Shown piece by piece: positions 26,902 through 35,046 of a stretch of DNA of 64,000 nt (position 1 is its first letter; every line of letters starts with the position of its first letter). The notes under the pieces were generated by a model. The model made no database searches. It saw only the letters and a list, made by a program, of their open reading frames with translations, and was not told where the DNA came from. Source of the stretch: Ectopseudomonas composti (GTDB lineage: Bacteria; Pseudomonadota; Gammaproteobacteria; Pseudomonadales; Pseudomonadaceae). The stretch lies in assembly GCF_001567565.1 (NCBI RefSeq), contig NZ_LSSW01000029.1, positions 620,001-684,000 on the forward strand. The letters run 5' to 3'. The position numbers were made by a program, and so were the translations under genes.

Positions 26902-27729
26902 ATGCAGACTCGTGAGCAGACCCGCTTCTGGCAAGCCTCCGCATTGAGAGGGGTCGAGCTGTTGCAGGCGCACTACCTCGAGCAGCGTTTCGCGCCACAC
27001 GTGCATGAAGGCTTCGTGTTTACCGTGATCGAGCATGGTGCCCAGCGTTTTCATCATCGCGGCAGCGATCACCTGGCGCCGCAGGGCAGCATGGTGCTGA
27101 TCAACCCGGATGAAGTGCACACCGGCTCCAAGGCGCACGAAGACGGTTGGCGCTATCGCGGTTTCTATCCCGACAACGCCCAGGTACTGGGCGCGCTGCA
27201 GGAGCTGGGCCTGGCCAGGGCCGGGATGCCGTCGTTTTCCTTTAGCGTGTTGCACGATCCGCGCCTGCATGCGGCCTTTCTGCAACTGCATCAGTTGCTC
27301 GAGCATGGCGCCGAGGCGTTGCAGCAGCAACTGGCCTGGCGTGAAGCGATACTATTGCTGTTCCAGCACCATGCGCGGCTTGCTGAGCCTCGAGCAGCCG
27401 GGCGTGAGCCCTGGGCAGTGTCCTGTGCCAAGCAGATGCTGGCCGAGCGGCTGGTCGAACCGCCCTCGCTGGAGGAGTTGGCCGCCGCGGTCAATCTTTC
27501 ACCCTTCCACTTCGCCCGCGTCTTTCGCCGTGCAACGGGCCTGCCGCCACATGCCTGGCTCAAGCAGCGCCGTCTGGAGCAGGCACGGGCGCTACTCAAG
27601 AGTGGCTGCGCGGCGGTTGCCGTGGCGATGCAATTGGGCTTTGCCGATCAGAGCCATCTGTCGCGCCAGTTCAAGCAGGCCTATGGTGTGAGCCCCGGCG
27701 AGTACCGCAGCGCGGTGGCCCGGAGCTGA
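26902..27729 (+). CDS. AraC family transcriptional regulator
   Basis: A 275-residue regulator. An N-terminal cupin (AraC_binding, about residues 15-150, with HVHEGFVFTVIEHG) is followed by two helix-turn-helix motifs at the C-terminus (about 185-270, LEELAAAVNLSPFHFARVF and MQLGFADQSHLSRQFKQAYG). The effector is unknown. It follows the GNAT gene closely on the same strand. The foldback element starts 10 bases after its stop codon, so no ordinary terminator is seen. Confidence 0.9.
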   Translation: MQTREQTRFWQASALRGVELLQAHYLEQRFAPHVHEGFVFTVIEHGAQRFHHRGSDHLAPQGSMVLINPDEVHTGSKAHEDGWRYRGFYPDNAQVLGALQELGLARAGMPSFSFSVLHDPRLHAAFLQLHQLLEHGAEALQQQLAWREAILLLFQHHARLAEPRAAGREPWAVSCAKQMLAERLVEPPSLEELAAAVNLSPFHFARVFRRATGLPPHAWLKQRRLEQARALLKSGCAAVAVAMQLGFADQSHLSRQFKQAYGVSPGEYRSAVARS

Positions 27730-27739
27730 CCGCAGGAAT

Positions 27740-28473
27740 AAAAAGGTTCTTCGCATTTTCGCGGGGAGGATACGTTGACACCGGACTGGCAAGTTTGTGT
27801 GCGTATTGCTCACGGGCTTAGCAATATCCGTTACCGCGTGCGCTGAACGTTTGGGTTGCGCCCCTTACGGGCGCCACACCTTGATTCGCTGCGCTCACCC
27901 TTCGGGCCAGCCTGCGGCTGTTACTGCGCTTCGCTGCGTTTCTTTGCTTGCCCAAGAAAGGTGTGCCAAAGAAGGGCACCCCGACATCCGGGTTTCGCTA
28001 CGCGCCCCTCGCTCCAGCGCCGCTCCGGGGAGCCAGATCGCAAGCTTGCGACAGCTCTGGAAGATCAAAGTCGGTAGCGTTTGGCTTTTGCTCTTGAAGC
28101 GCGATCTCACAGACGACACCCAAGTCCCCTTCAGGAGGCCGAGTGGAATCGCCACGTAAGGGGTTGAGCGACATGGATGTCGCGAGAGCCACGATGGGCC
28201 AGGGATGGCCCTTCGTGGCGTGCCCCAGGAGTGGTGATGTAGCGAGGGAACCCCGGCGCAGCCGGGGCCGGATGGTGGGGTGCCCTTCTCTTTGGTTACT
28301 TTCTCTTGGGCAAGCAAGAGAAAGTGACTCGCCCGTGAGGGGCGAAACCAAGACGAAAGATCGACACGCTAATGATCGTGGCCCGGAGATAAATAGCGCT
28401 GCGTACAGAACACACAAACTTGCCAGTCCGACGTCAAGCGTATCCTCCCCGTCAGAATGCAAAGAACCTTTTT
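27740..28473. mobile_element. foldback element with about 62-bp inverted ends
   Basis: The first 62 and last 63 bases are imperfect inverted copies (about seven differences by eye), each starting AAAAAGGTTCTT and ending GGCAAGTTTGTGTG. Inside them a second pair of inverted similarities occurs: CGCCCCTTACGGGCG near 27857 against CGCCCCTCACGGGCG (complement, near 28330), and CTTGCCCAAGAAAG against CTTGCCCAAGAGAAAG, both followed by GAAGGGCACCCC. The element is thus two facing copies of one repeat of about 250 bp around a centre of about 200 bp. Short open frames within have no credible protein. It is probably a non-autonomous or composite repeat. Confidence 0.75.
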
Positions 28474-28913
28474 CTTTGAGCAGCAAATGCCAGGTGCGCA
28501 CGGCGCCCCCTACGCGGCGGACACCGTCCGTAGTTATGCACCGCACACACTGCCTTTGGCAAAGCGGCCTGAATAGCCGCACCAACCCAGCACCCCAAAG
28601 CAGATCAAGCACCATCTCGGTGCGCAATCGGATACATCCAAACCACTTCCCGACCAGCACTTTGCAATCACGCAACTGACTGCGAGGTCAAGTTTTTGAT
28701 CACAAAATACAGATTTTTTGTGTGCAATTTATCCGAAAGCCATATTCATCAATGCATTTTCTGTGTACAAGACAATCAGGTTCCTACCGAATCACTGTCG
28801 AATTGGCTGTATACACTGAATCAGTCATGACGCGAATACAAAACCGGAACGAAACCTGCAGACAAATCTCCTCATAGAACGCCGCGGCGCAAGAACAAAA
28901 CTGGGAGCTGTCC
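28474..28913. other. AT-richer upstream region of the NCS1 transporter gene
   Basis: No gene is seen. The region nearest the transporter holds TGTGTACA (28762-28769) and TGTATACA (28808-28815), 46 bp apart. These resemble TGTATACA in front of the TetR regulator gene, and are described separately. Confidence 0.5.
28762..28815. promoter_or_regulatory. paired TGTRTACA sites before the NCS1 transporter gene
   Basis: Two 8-bp motifs, TGTGTACA and the perfect palindrome TGTATACA, are spaced 46 bp apart in the transporter promoter region. The same palindrome occurs upstream of the TetR gene 3.5 kb away. They are proposed as operators for that regulator; this is inference. Confidence 0.4.
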
Positions 28914-30380
28914 ATGTCCAACACCGAAGACTTTCGCATCAAGAACATTGATCCCTCGCTACACAACGAGGACCTCGCCCCGCTGGCTCCCGAGAAACGC
29001 ACCTGGGGCTGGTTCGAGATCTTCAACGTCTGGTCGAACGACATTCAGAGTCTGTTCGGCTACACCCTGGCGGCGACGCTGTTCATCTCCTACGGGCTCA
29101 ATGGCTGGGCCGTGCTGGCCGGCATCGTGCTCGCCGGTTTCATCGTCATGGGTCTGGTGCAACTGACCGGCAGACCGAGCGTCAAGTACGGCATCCCCTT
29201 CCCGGTGTTCGCCCGCGCCAGCATGGGCGTGCGCGGCGCCAACTTCCCTGCGCTGGTGCGCGGCATCGTCGCGATCTTCTGGTACGGCGTGCAGACCTAC
29301 TTCGCCTCCACCGCCGTGGCACTGCTGCTCAATTCATTGCTGCAACCGCAGGACCCGGCTCTGTACCTGGGCCTGACCGCCATCGGCTGGCTGTCCTACG
29401 TGATCGTCTGCCTGTTCCAGGTCGGCCTGTTCGTCTGCGGCATGAGCTGGATCACCCGCTTCCTCAACTGGGCCGGGCCGCTGGTCTACGTGGTGATGAT
29501 CGCGCTGATGGGCCTGATCTGGTACAAGGCCGGCCCGAGCCTGCTCAGCGAGCTGGGCAACATCTTCAGTGGCACGGGTGAATACAAGGCCGGTCCGGTG
29601 ACCGCGTTCTTCGCCGTGGTCGGCACCATGGTCGCCTACTTCGCTGCAGTGGTAATCAACTACGGCGACTTCGCCCGCTTCGTCAAAAGCGAAAAGCAGA
29701 TGACCATCGGCAACTTCCTCGGCCTGCCGGTTAGCCTGGCGTTCTTCTCGCTGATCGCCCTGGTGATCACCGCCGGCACCGTGGTGGTGTTCGGTGAAAC
29801 GTTGACCAACCCGACCGACATCGTCGCACGAGTGGACAACCTGACCCTGACCATCATCGCCGCGCTGACCTTCTTCGCCGCGACCGTGGGTATCAACCTG
29901 GTAGCCAACTTCATTCCGCCAGCCTATGACCTGGCCAACCTGGCGCCGGCGCATATCAGCGCACGCACCGGGGGCTTCATCACTGCCGGCATCGCCTTCT
30001 TCATCGGCGCCCTGTGGGTGGCCTTCATCAGCAACGTCGGCATCGCTGCCTTCGTCGACACCCTGGGCGCCGTGCTCGCGCCGCTGTACGGCATCATCGT
30101 CGCCGACTACTACCTGGTGCGTCGGCGCAAGCTCGACCTGCAGCAGCTGTTCAGTGCCGAGGTGGGTTCGACCTACTACTTCGATGGCGGCTGGAACCGC
30201 AAGGCGATGCTCGCCTTCGTCGTCGGCTCGGTGTTCTCCGTCGCGTCGGTGTGGGCGCCCGGCCTCAGCCAGCTGTCCGGCTACGCCTGGCTGCTCGGCG
30301 CCCTGCTCGGCGCAGTGCTGCACTATGGCCTGATGCACGGCCATGCACAGGCACTGAAACGCGCCGACGCCAGTCTCTGA
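28914..30380 (+). CDS. NCS1 family nucleobase:cation symporter
   Basis: A 488-residue inner-membrane protein with about 12 helices. The N-terminal WFEIFNVWSNDIQSLFGYTLA and GRPSVKYGIPFPVFARASMGVRGAN segments are the NCS1 substrate and cation signature regions. Relatives import cytosine, uracil, allantoin or purines with H+ or Na+. Its place beside moaA and the TetR regulator, and near the glyoxylate operon, a urea transporter and a ureide-type cupin, favours a purine or ureide substrate, but this is context only. The start is preceded by GGGAGC. Confidence 0.9.
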   Translation: MSNTEDFRIKNIDPSLHNEDLAPLAPEKRTWGWFEIFNVWSNDIQSLFGYTLAATLFISYGLNGWAVLAGIVLAGFIVMGLVQLTGRPSVKYGIPFPVFARASMGVRGANFPALVRGIVAIFWYGVQTYFASTAVALLLNSLLQPQDPALYLGLTAIGWLSYVIVCLFQVGLFVCGMSWITRFLNWAGPLVYVVMIALMGLIWYKAGPSLLSELGNIFSGTGEYKAGPVTAFFAVVGTMVAYFAAVVINYGDFARFVKSEKQMTIGNFLGLPVSLAFFSLIALVITAGTVVVFGETLTNPTDIVARVDNLTLTIIAALTFFAATVGINLVANFIPPAYDLANLAPAHISARTGGFITAGIAFFIGALWVAFISNVGIAAFVDTLGAVLAPLYGIIVADYYLVRRRKLDLQQLFSAEVGSTYYFDGGWNRKAMLAFVVGSVFSVASVWAPGLSQLSGYAWLLGALLGAVLHYGLMHGHAQALKRADASL

Positions 30381-30384
30381 GCAA

Positions 30385-31221
30385 TCACTGACGGGACGAA
30401 GCCGGCGCCTGCGCGCCGGCTTTTTCTTTCTGCCGCTCGAGAAAGTCCACCTTCCATTGCTCGACCCCCATGTACTCACTATCGAGATTGGCCTCTACCC
30501 GATAGCTCGCCTTGAGCGCCGCCACCTGGGCCGCGTGTTCCGCGAGAAAACGATCGAAACGGGTGATCAGCTGCGGATGGCGCAGGCTCGACAGATGAAA
30601 ACTGCCACGGGTGTGCGGCAACTTGGGGTCGAACACCAGGGCACCAGGCCGGGCGCGAATGTTGTCCAGATAGTGGGTGGCCACCACCACGTTGAAGTAG
30701 GCACCATCGGCGTCCTGTTTCAGCGCTTGGCGAATCATCTGGCGCAGGTCCTCGCTGTAGCTCAGCTGGATCTGCCCGCTGTCGATGGCCTGCTCGTAAC
30801 CCCGCGGCGTCCAGCCCTGCACCATGGCCAGCCGATGGATGCCCGCCAGCGTTCGCCCCTTACGCTGCGGCGCCACCAGCACACCATCGACGTAATCGAC
30901 CACGGCCTGACTGTAGTGCAGCGTCATGCCGGCCTTCTGTGCTGCGGCCCAGTGCGGACTGTCGGGATACTTGAGGTCGATCTCGCCACGCTGCAAGGCC
31001 GGCAGCAACTGATCCACCGCCAGCGCCTTGTAGCTCAGGCTGACACCACTGTCGGCGGCGAAAGCATCCAGCAACTCGCGAGCGAAACCACGGTACTGGC
31101 CTTCGTCATCGAGGCTGTAATGCGGTGCGAACGGCAGATCCTCGACGCCGACCACGTAGGTCTGGGCCAGGGCGCCGGGGGCCACAAGGGCAAATAGCAG
31201 ACACAGTCGTACGGGCTTCAT
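30385..31221 (-). CDS. periplasmic solute-binding protein (SBP_bac_3-like)
   Basis: A 278-residue exported protein. A signal peptide (about residues 1-19, ending GALAQ) precedes a two-lobed binding domain with DEGQYRGFARELLDAFAADSG, typical of amino-acid-type binding proteins. It ends in a Lys/Ala-rich tail partly encoded by the terminator of the converging gene. No ABC permease is adjacent. It starts 41 bases beyond the moaA stop on the same strand, so moaA and this gene may share a transcript. Ligand unknown. Confidence 0.8.
   Translation of the reverse strand: MKPVRLCLLFALVAPGALAQTYVVGVEDLPFAPHYSLDDEGQYRGFARELLDAFAADSGVSLSYKALAVDQLLPALQRGEIDLKYPDSPHWAAAQKAGMTLHYSQAVVDYVDGVLVAPQRKGRTLAGIHRLAMVQGWTPRGYEQAIDSGQIQLSYSEDLRQMIRQALKQDADGAYFNVVVATHYLDNIRARPGALVFDPKLPHTRGSFHLSSLRHPQLITRFDRFLAEHAAQVAALKASYRVEANLDSEYMGVEQWKVDFLERQKEKAGAQAPASSRQ
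30401..30425 (+). terminator. terminator of the NCS1 gene, inside the 3' end of the next gene
   Basis: A perfect 8-bp stem GCCGGCGC/GCGCCGGC with a 4-nt loop and five T. It begins 20 bases after the transporter stop and lies within the last codons of the converging solute-binding-protein gene, so one sequence does both jobs. Confidence 0.85.
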
Positions 31222-31262
31222 GTAGAGCCTCCTTATTGTTGTAGTGGAATCCGAAGGCGGTT

Positions 31263-32258
31263 CTACCCGCCGGTGATGCTCATGAAGCGCACCACCTGGA
31301 CCTGCTCGTCGGTGGCGAAGTGGTGCCGCTCGGGCTTGAGCCGCAGCGCCTCGATCAGCGCCTGACGCAGGCGCTCGCCGTCACCCGGATGAGCGCGCAG
31401 CAGGCGCTTGAGATCCAGTGCGTTGTCGTGGCCGAGGCAGAGCACCAGCTTGCCCTCGGCGGTGACCCGCACACGATTGCAGTCGCCGCAGAAGTTGTGG
31501 CTGTGCGGTGAGATGAACCCTACCTGAGTCTGCGTACCGACCACTTGCCAGTAGCGCGACGGCCCGCCGGTGACCTTGCTGCTGCGCACCAGCGCATGAC
31601 GCTGCTCGATGCGCTGGCGCACTTCGTCACTTGAGCAGAAGGTCTGCTCGCGGCTGTGGCTGACCACGCTGCCCAGCGGCATCTCCTCGATGAAGCTGAT
31701 ATCCAGGCCGCGCGCGATGGCGAACTCGACCAGGTCCAGTACTTCGTCGTCGTTACGCCCGCTCTGCACCACGCTGTTGAGCTTGATCCGCTCGAAGCCG
31801 GCGGCACGCGCCGCGTCGATGCCGGCCAGCACCTGATCGAGCTTGTCGCGCCGGGTAAAGGCGGCGAAACGCTCGCGCTGCAAAGAGTCCAGGCTGATGT
31901 TCAGGCGCCTCACGCCCGCTGCGCGCAGCGGCGCGGCCATCTCCACCAGTTGCGAACCATTGGTGGTGATCGCCAGGTCATCCAGTTCCTCGCGCTGCCC
32001 CAGGCGCTGCAGCAGGCTCAACAGGTTCTTGCGCACCAGCGGCTCACCGCCGGTGATGCGAATACGCTGCACACCGAGGCCGATGAAGGCGTCGGCCACG
32101 GCGTAGAGTTCTTCCAGGCTGAGAATCTGCGCGCGCGGGGCGAACTGCATGTCTTCGCTCATGCAGTAGGTGCAGCGAAAATCGCAGCGATCGGTCACCG
32201 ACAAACGCAGGTAGGTGATACGCCGACCGAAGGGATCAACGAGCTGATGGGTATTCAC
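31263..32258 (-). CDS. moaA: GTP 3',8-cyclase MoaA (molybdenum cofactor biosynthesis)
   Basis: A 331-residue radical SAM enzyme that catalyses the first step of molybdopterin synthesis from GTP. The N-terminal cluster motif is Cys25-X3-Cys29-X2-Cys32 (RCDFRCTYCM), the second C-terminal cluster motif is CGDCNRVR plus a cysteine 14 residues on, and the protein ends in the functional Gly-Gly tail (SITGG). Pseudomonas often carries more than one moaA. This copy next to a nucleobase transporter fits a dedicated supply for a molybdenum hydroxylase such as xanthine dehydrogenase, which is not in the window. Confidence 0.95.
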   Translation of the reverse strand: MNTHQLVDPFGRRITYLRLSVTDRCDFRCTYCMSEDMQFAPRAQILSLEELYAVADAFIGLGVQRIRITGGEPLVRKNLLSLLQRLGQREELDDLAITTNGSQLVEMAAPLRAAGVRRLNISLDSLQRERFAAFTRRDKLDQVLAGIDAARAAGFERIKLNSVVQSGRNDDEVLDLVEFAIARGLDISFIEEMPLGSVVSHSREQTFCSSDEVRQRIEQRHALVRSSKVTGGPSRYWQVVGTQTQVGFISPHSHNFCGDCNRVRVTAEGKLVLCLGHDNALDLKRLLRAHPGDGERLRQALIEALRLKPERHHFATDEQVQVVRFMSITGG

Positions 32259-32340
32259 GGTGGGTCTCCTGCAGCGTCACGCGCCGAGACTTTTTGTCAT
32301 GGATAACGCTGTGCGCGATAGAAACAGAAAAGCGATTTCC

Positions 32341-32348
32341 TGTATACA
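32341..32348. promoter_or_regulatory. TGTATACA palindrome between moaA and tetR genes
   Basis: This perfect 8-bp palindrome sits in the divergent promoter region of moaA and the TetR regulator. The same sequence occurs before the NCS1 transporter. It is a candidate operator of the TetR regulator. Confidence 0.4.
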
Positions 32349-32470
32349 AAAATTTGACTACGGAGTCAGTTAAGCGCTGAGCAGCCCGTGGCCACTGCCT
32401 TGAGCCTCGCGCAAAGCCGGTGCTACCATGCCCGACCGCCGTCCGGCGGCAGAGCAAACCACAGGGCCTT

Positions 32471-33115
32471 ATGACCAGCATCCGCGAGCGTAACAAAGAG
32501 CTCATCCTGCGTGCAGCCAGCGAGGAGTTCGCCGACAAGGGCTTCGCCGCCACCAAGACCAGTGATATTGCGGCCAAGGCAGGCCTGCCCAAGCCCAACG
32601 TCTACTACTACTTCAAGTCCAAGGAAAACCTCTACCGCGAGGTCCTGGAAAGCATCATCGAGCCGCTGCTGGCCGCCTCTGCCCCCTTCAACCAGCCGGG
32701 CCACCCGAGCGAAGTACTGACTGCCTACATCCGCTCGAAGATCCGCATCTCCCGCGAACTGCCCCATGCTTCCAAGGTGTTCGCCAGCGAAATCATGCAC
32801 GGCGCGCCGCACTTGTCAGCGGAACAGACCGAACAGCTCAACGCCCAAGCCAAACACAACATCGCCTGCATCCAGCGCTGGATCGATCAGCGGCAAATGG
32901 CGCAGGTCGACCCACACCACCTGCTGTTCAGCATCTGGGCAGCGACCCAGACCTACGCCGACTTCGACTGGCAGATCTCCACCGTCACCGGCAAGGCCAG
33001 CCTCGATGATGCCGACTACGAAGCCGCCGCACAGACCATCATTCGCCTGGTGCTCAAAGGGTGCGACGTCAGCCCGATGCCGTCGAAGGCTTCCGAGCTG
33101 ATCACCAGCGCCTGA
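32471..33115 (+). CDS. TetR family regulator (RutR-like)
   Basis: A 214-residue repressor. The N-terminal helix-turn-helix (about residues 8-55) contains GFAATKTSDIAAKAGLPKPN and VYYYFKSKENLYREVLE, and the C-terminal ligand domain is of the type in RutR (TetR_C_2-like, with FASEIMHGAPHL). RutR itself binds uracil and controls pyrimidine and purine use. The placement next to a nucleobase transporter and moaA suggests a purine or pyrimidine-related effector. It is divergent from moaA. Confidence 0.87.
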   Translation: MTSIRERNKELILRAASEEFADKGFAATKTSDIAAKAGLPKPNVYYYFKSKENLYREVLESIIEPLLAASAPFNQPGHPSEVLTAYIRSKIRISRELPHASKVFASEIMHGAPHLSAEQTEQLNAQAKHNIACIQRWIDQRQMAQVDPHHLLFSIWAATQTYADFDWQISTVTGKASLDDADYEAAAQTIIRLVLKGCDVSPMPSKASELITSA

Positions 33116-33141
33116 GTCGAGTCCGCGGCATATACCGAACC

Positions 33142-33250
33142 CGTAGGGTGCGCCGCGCGCACCGAGTTTACGACACGGACGTTCGGGAAGCCTTGGTGCG
33201 CACGGCGCCCCTGCGAACTGGTGGATGTAAAAAGCGACATCCACCCTACG
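33142..33250. repeat. short repeat with CGTAGGGTG inverted ends
   Basis: A 109-bp element bounded by CGTAGGGTG and CACCCTACG, with an inner perfect hairpin GTGGATGT/ACATCCAC at 33221-33244. It has the look of a dispersed intergenic repeat common in Pseudomonas. No coding potential. Confidence 0.6.
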
Positions 33251-33264
33251 CATAGCCGAAAACC

Positions 33265-33324
33265 GTGGGAGGCGCTTTAGCGGCGACGCTTCGATGCGGG
33301 AGTCGCGGCTGAAGCCCCTCCCAC
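33265..33324. repeat. REP-type inverted pair
   Basis: GTGGGAGGCGCTTTAGCGGC is answered on the other side by the near complement of GTGGGAGGGGCTTCAGCCGC, giving a 60-bp imperfect palindrome of the type of Pseudomonas REP doublets. Together with the preceding element it fills most of the 288-bp gap after the TetR gene. Confidence 0.7.
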
Positions 33325-33403
33325 AGTCGTAGCCCGGATGCAATCTGGAGCATCGCGCAGTCGTGATCAAACCGGTGCGCAGCCTAGGCGGCCCCGCAAC
33401 ACC

Positions 33404-33838
33404 CTACGCCCCCGCGTCGGCCTTCAGGCCCAGAGACTCCAGCGCACTCACCGCACATTGCTCATCGATATCCGAGGTGTCGCCGGTGATCCCGACGGCG
33501 CCGATCACCTCGCCGTGTGCATCACGGATCAGCACCCCGCCCGGCGCCGGCACCAGGCTGCCCTGGGCCAGATTGTTGACCGCACCGATAAAGGCTGGGC
33601 GCTGCTGTGCATCCGCGGCGATCAGGCGCGAACCCTTGCCCAGCGCCAGCGCGCCCCAGGCCTTGCCAATGGCGATCTGCGGACGCAGCAGACTGGCACC
33701 ATCCTCGCGCTGCAGGCTGATCAGATGCCCGCCGGCATCCAGTACCGCGACCGTCAGCGGTGCAGCGTGAAGCTCACGACCAACGGCAAGCGCGCTGTGA
33801 GTGATGCTCACGGCGGTGGACAGGTTGAGCGCATTCAT
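33404..33838 (-). CDS. GlcG/HbpS family haem-binding-like protein
   Basis: A 144-residue protein of the GlcG/HbpS (DUF336) family. The conserved core is VAVLDAGGHLISLQREDGA (about residues 28-46), APGGVLIRDAHGEVIGAVGITGDTSDIDEQCA follows (cited here as the GAVGITG region), and there is no signal peptide. HbpS homologues bind haem or cobalamin, and relatives are commonly linked to glycolate and glyoxylate genes. GGAG lies about 8 bases before MNALNLS. It is upstream of the LysR-gcl region but on the minus strand, so its place in the regulon is inferred from proximity. Confidence 0.85.
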   Translation of the reverse strand: MNALNLSTAVSITHSALAVGRELHAAPLTVAVLDAGGHLISLQREDGASLLRPQIAIGKAWGALALGKGSRLIAADAQQRPAFIGAVNNLAQGSLVPAPGGVLIRDAHGEVIGAVGITGDTSDIDEQCAVSALESLGLKADAGA

Positions 33839-33968
33839 AAGGATTCTCCAAAAACCGAACAGGAAGTCGCCGCATGCGCGAACGGCAGCATGCGACATGA
33901 GAAAGCGCCTTATGCAATAGCCGAACAGAAGGATTGTTTCAACAAAAAAGAACAAAACAACTTAAAAA

Positions 33969-33976
33969 TGTACACA
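33969..33976. promoter_or_regulatory. TGTACACA site, complement of the transporter-promoter site
   Basis: TGTACACA is the exact reverse complement of the TGTGTACA at 28762 in front of the NCS1 gene. It lies upstream of the HbpS-like gene, about 130 bp from its start, in an A-rich stretch. It may place that gene under the same regulator; the match is only 8 bases, so this is tentative. Confidence 0.3.
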
Positions 33977-34020
33977 ATAAAAATACCCATGAATAACAAG
34001 ATAAGTATCGAATAAGTACC

Positions 34021-34935
34021 TCATCCTCCCCTTACCTCCCAGTATCCAGGGGCGTTGTAGATGTCCTTCAGGTAGTCGATGAAGAAACGCACCTTGGCCG
34101 GCAGATAACGCTGCTGCGGGTACACCGCCTGGATGTCGTAAGCGGGAATCTCGTAGTCATCCAGCACCGTCACCAGCTCACCGGCCTTCAGCTCCGCCTG
34201 AATCTCCCAGGTCGACCTCCAGCCGATTCCCAGCCCCTGCTTGACCCAGTCGTAGAGAAGCTCGCCATCGTTGCAGTCGAGATTGCCGGCCACCTTGACC
34301 GCCACCTGACGGCCGTCACGCAGGAAGGTCCAGCCGCGCTGCTGGCCGCCCTGCAGATTGAACGCCAGGCAGTTGTGCCGCGCCAGGTCTTCGAGGGTGC
34401 GCGGCACGCCATGCAGCTCGAAGTAGCTGGGTGCGCCACAGACCACGCGGCGATTGGGGAACAGCTTCACTGCAACGTAGTTGGGGTCGGTCACCTCACC
34501 GATGCGGATGCCCATGTCGTACCCCTGGCGCACCAGATCGACCAGGCTGTCGGTGAAGTTGAACGACAGCTTCAGGTCCGGATAGCGCTTGAGAAAAGCC
34601 GGCGCATGCGGCGCGATATGACGCCTGCCGAACGCGGCAGGCGCCGACACCACCAGGTGCCCGCGCACCGACCGGCCACCACGCGCCACGCTGGCGTCGG
34701 CTTCATCGAAGTCCTTGAGCAGGCTGCGGGCACGGTCGAGGTACTGCTCGCCAAGGTCGGTCAGTTGCAGGCCACGTGTGGAGCGATGCATCAGCTTGAC
34801 GCCGAGGTGGCGCTCCAGCGTATCGAGGCGACGCCCCATGACCACCGGGGTGACGCCTTCACTGAGCGCAGCAGCGGCGAAGCTGCCGTTGTCAGCGACC
34901 AGAACGAAACTGCGAATGAGGGTATGACGGTCCAT
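34021..34935 (-). CDS. LysR family transcriptional regulator, divergent from gcl
   Basis: A 304-residue LTTR. The N-terminal helix-turn-helix (about residues 3-62) shows FAAAALSEGVTPVVMGRRLDTLE, and a periplasmic-binding-like effector domain fills residues 90-295. GGAG lies 7-10 bases before MDRHTLIRS. It is transcribed away from gcl with 111 bp between the start codons, the classic layout for an LTTR controlling its neighbour. The shared region has direct repeats AAGTATCGG and AAGTATCCG (34948-34970) that could be its binding sites. Confidence 0.88.
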   Translation of the reverse strand: MDRHTLIRSFVLVADNGSFAAAALSEGVTPVVMGRRLDTLERHLGVKLMHRSTRGLQLTDLGEQYLDRARSLLKDFDEADASVARGGRSVRGHLVVSAPAAFGRRHIAPHAPAFLKRYPDLKLSFNFTDSLVDLVRQGYDMGIRIGEVTDPNYVAVKLFPNRRVVCGAPSYFELHGVPRTLEDLARHNCLAFNLQGGQQRGWTFLRDGRQVAVKVAGNLDCNDGELLYDWVKQGLGIGWRSTWEIQAELKAGELVTVLDDYEIPAYDIQAVYPQQRYLPAKVRFFIDYLKDIYNAPGYWEVRGG

Positions 34936-34946
34936 TCGGTACTCCA

Positions 34947-34974
34947 AGTATCGGCAGAACTGAAGTATCCGACA
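34947..34974. promoter_or_regulatory. direct repeats in the lysR-gcl divergent promoter
   Basis: AAGTATCGG and AAGTATCCG, about 18 bases apart, lie between the divergent lysR-type gene and gcl. The spacing suits one face of an LTTR-bound helix. Candidate site only. Confidence 0.35.
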
Positions 34975-35046
34975 ATTCCGTCCCCCCGGTACAGCCGTCA
35001 TCCTTGCTCCCAAGAAGAAAAACCACTGACTCGGAGAACAATGGTC

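Noticed and set aside
27797..28159. Plus-strand frame inside the foldback element
   Set aside because: Composition and lack of homology-like motifs indicate chance; the region is made of inverted repeats.
28143..28679. Second plus-strand frame overlapping the right arm of the foldback element
   Set aside because: It crosses the element boundary and shows no domain pattern or ribosome binding site.
33142..33324. Small RNA gene after the tetR gene
   Set aside because: The hairpins are explained by dispersed repeats; no promoter-terminator pair was seen.
34375..35046. Upstream extension of the gcl frame by more than 200 codons
   Set aside because: It lies opposite the lysR-type gene and codes for low-complexity sequence; the real start is at MARMRAIE with family-standard length.
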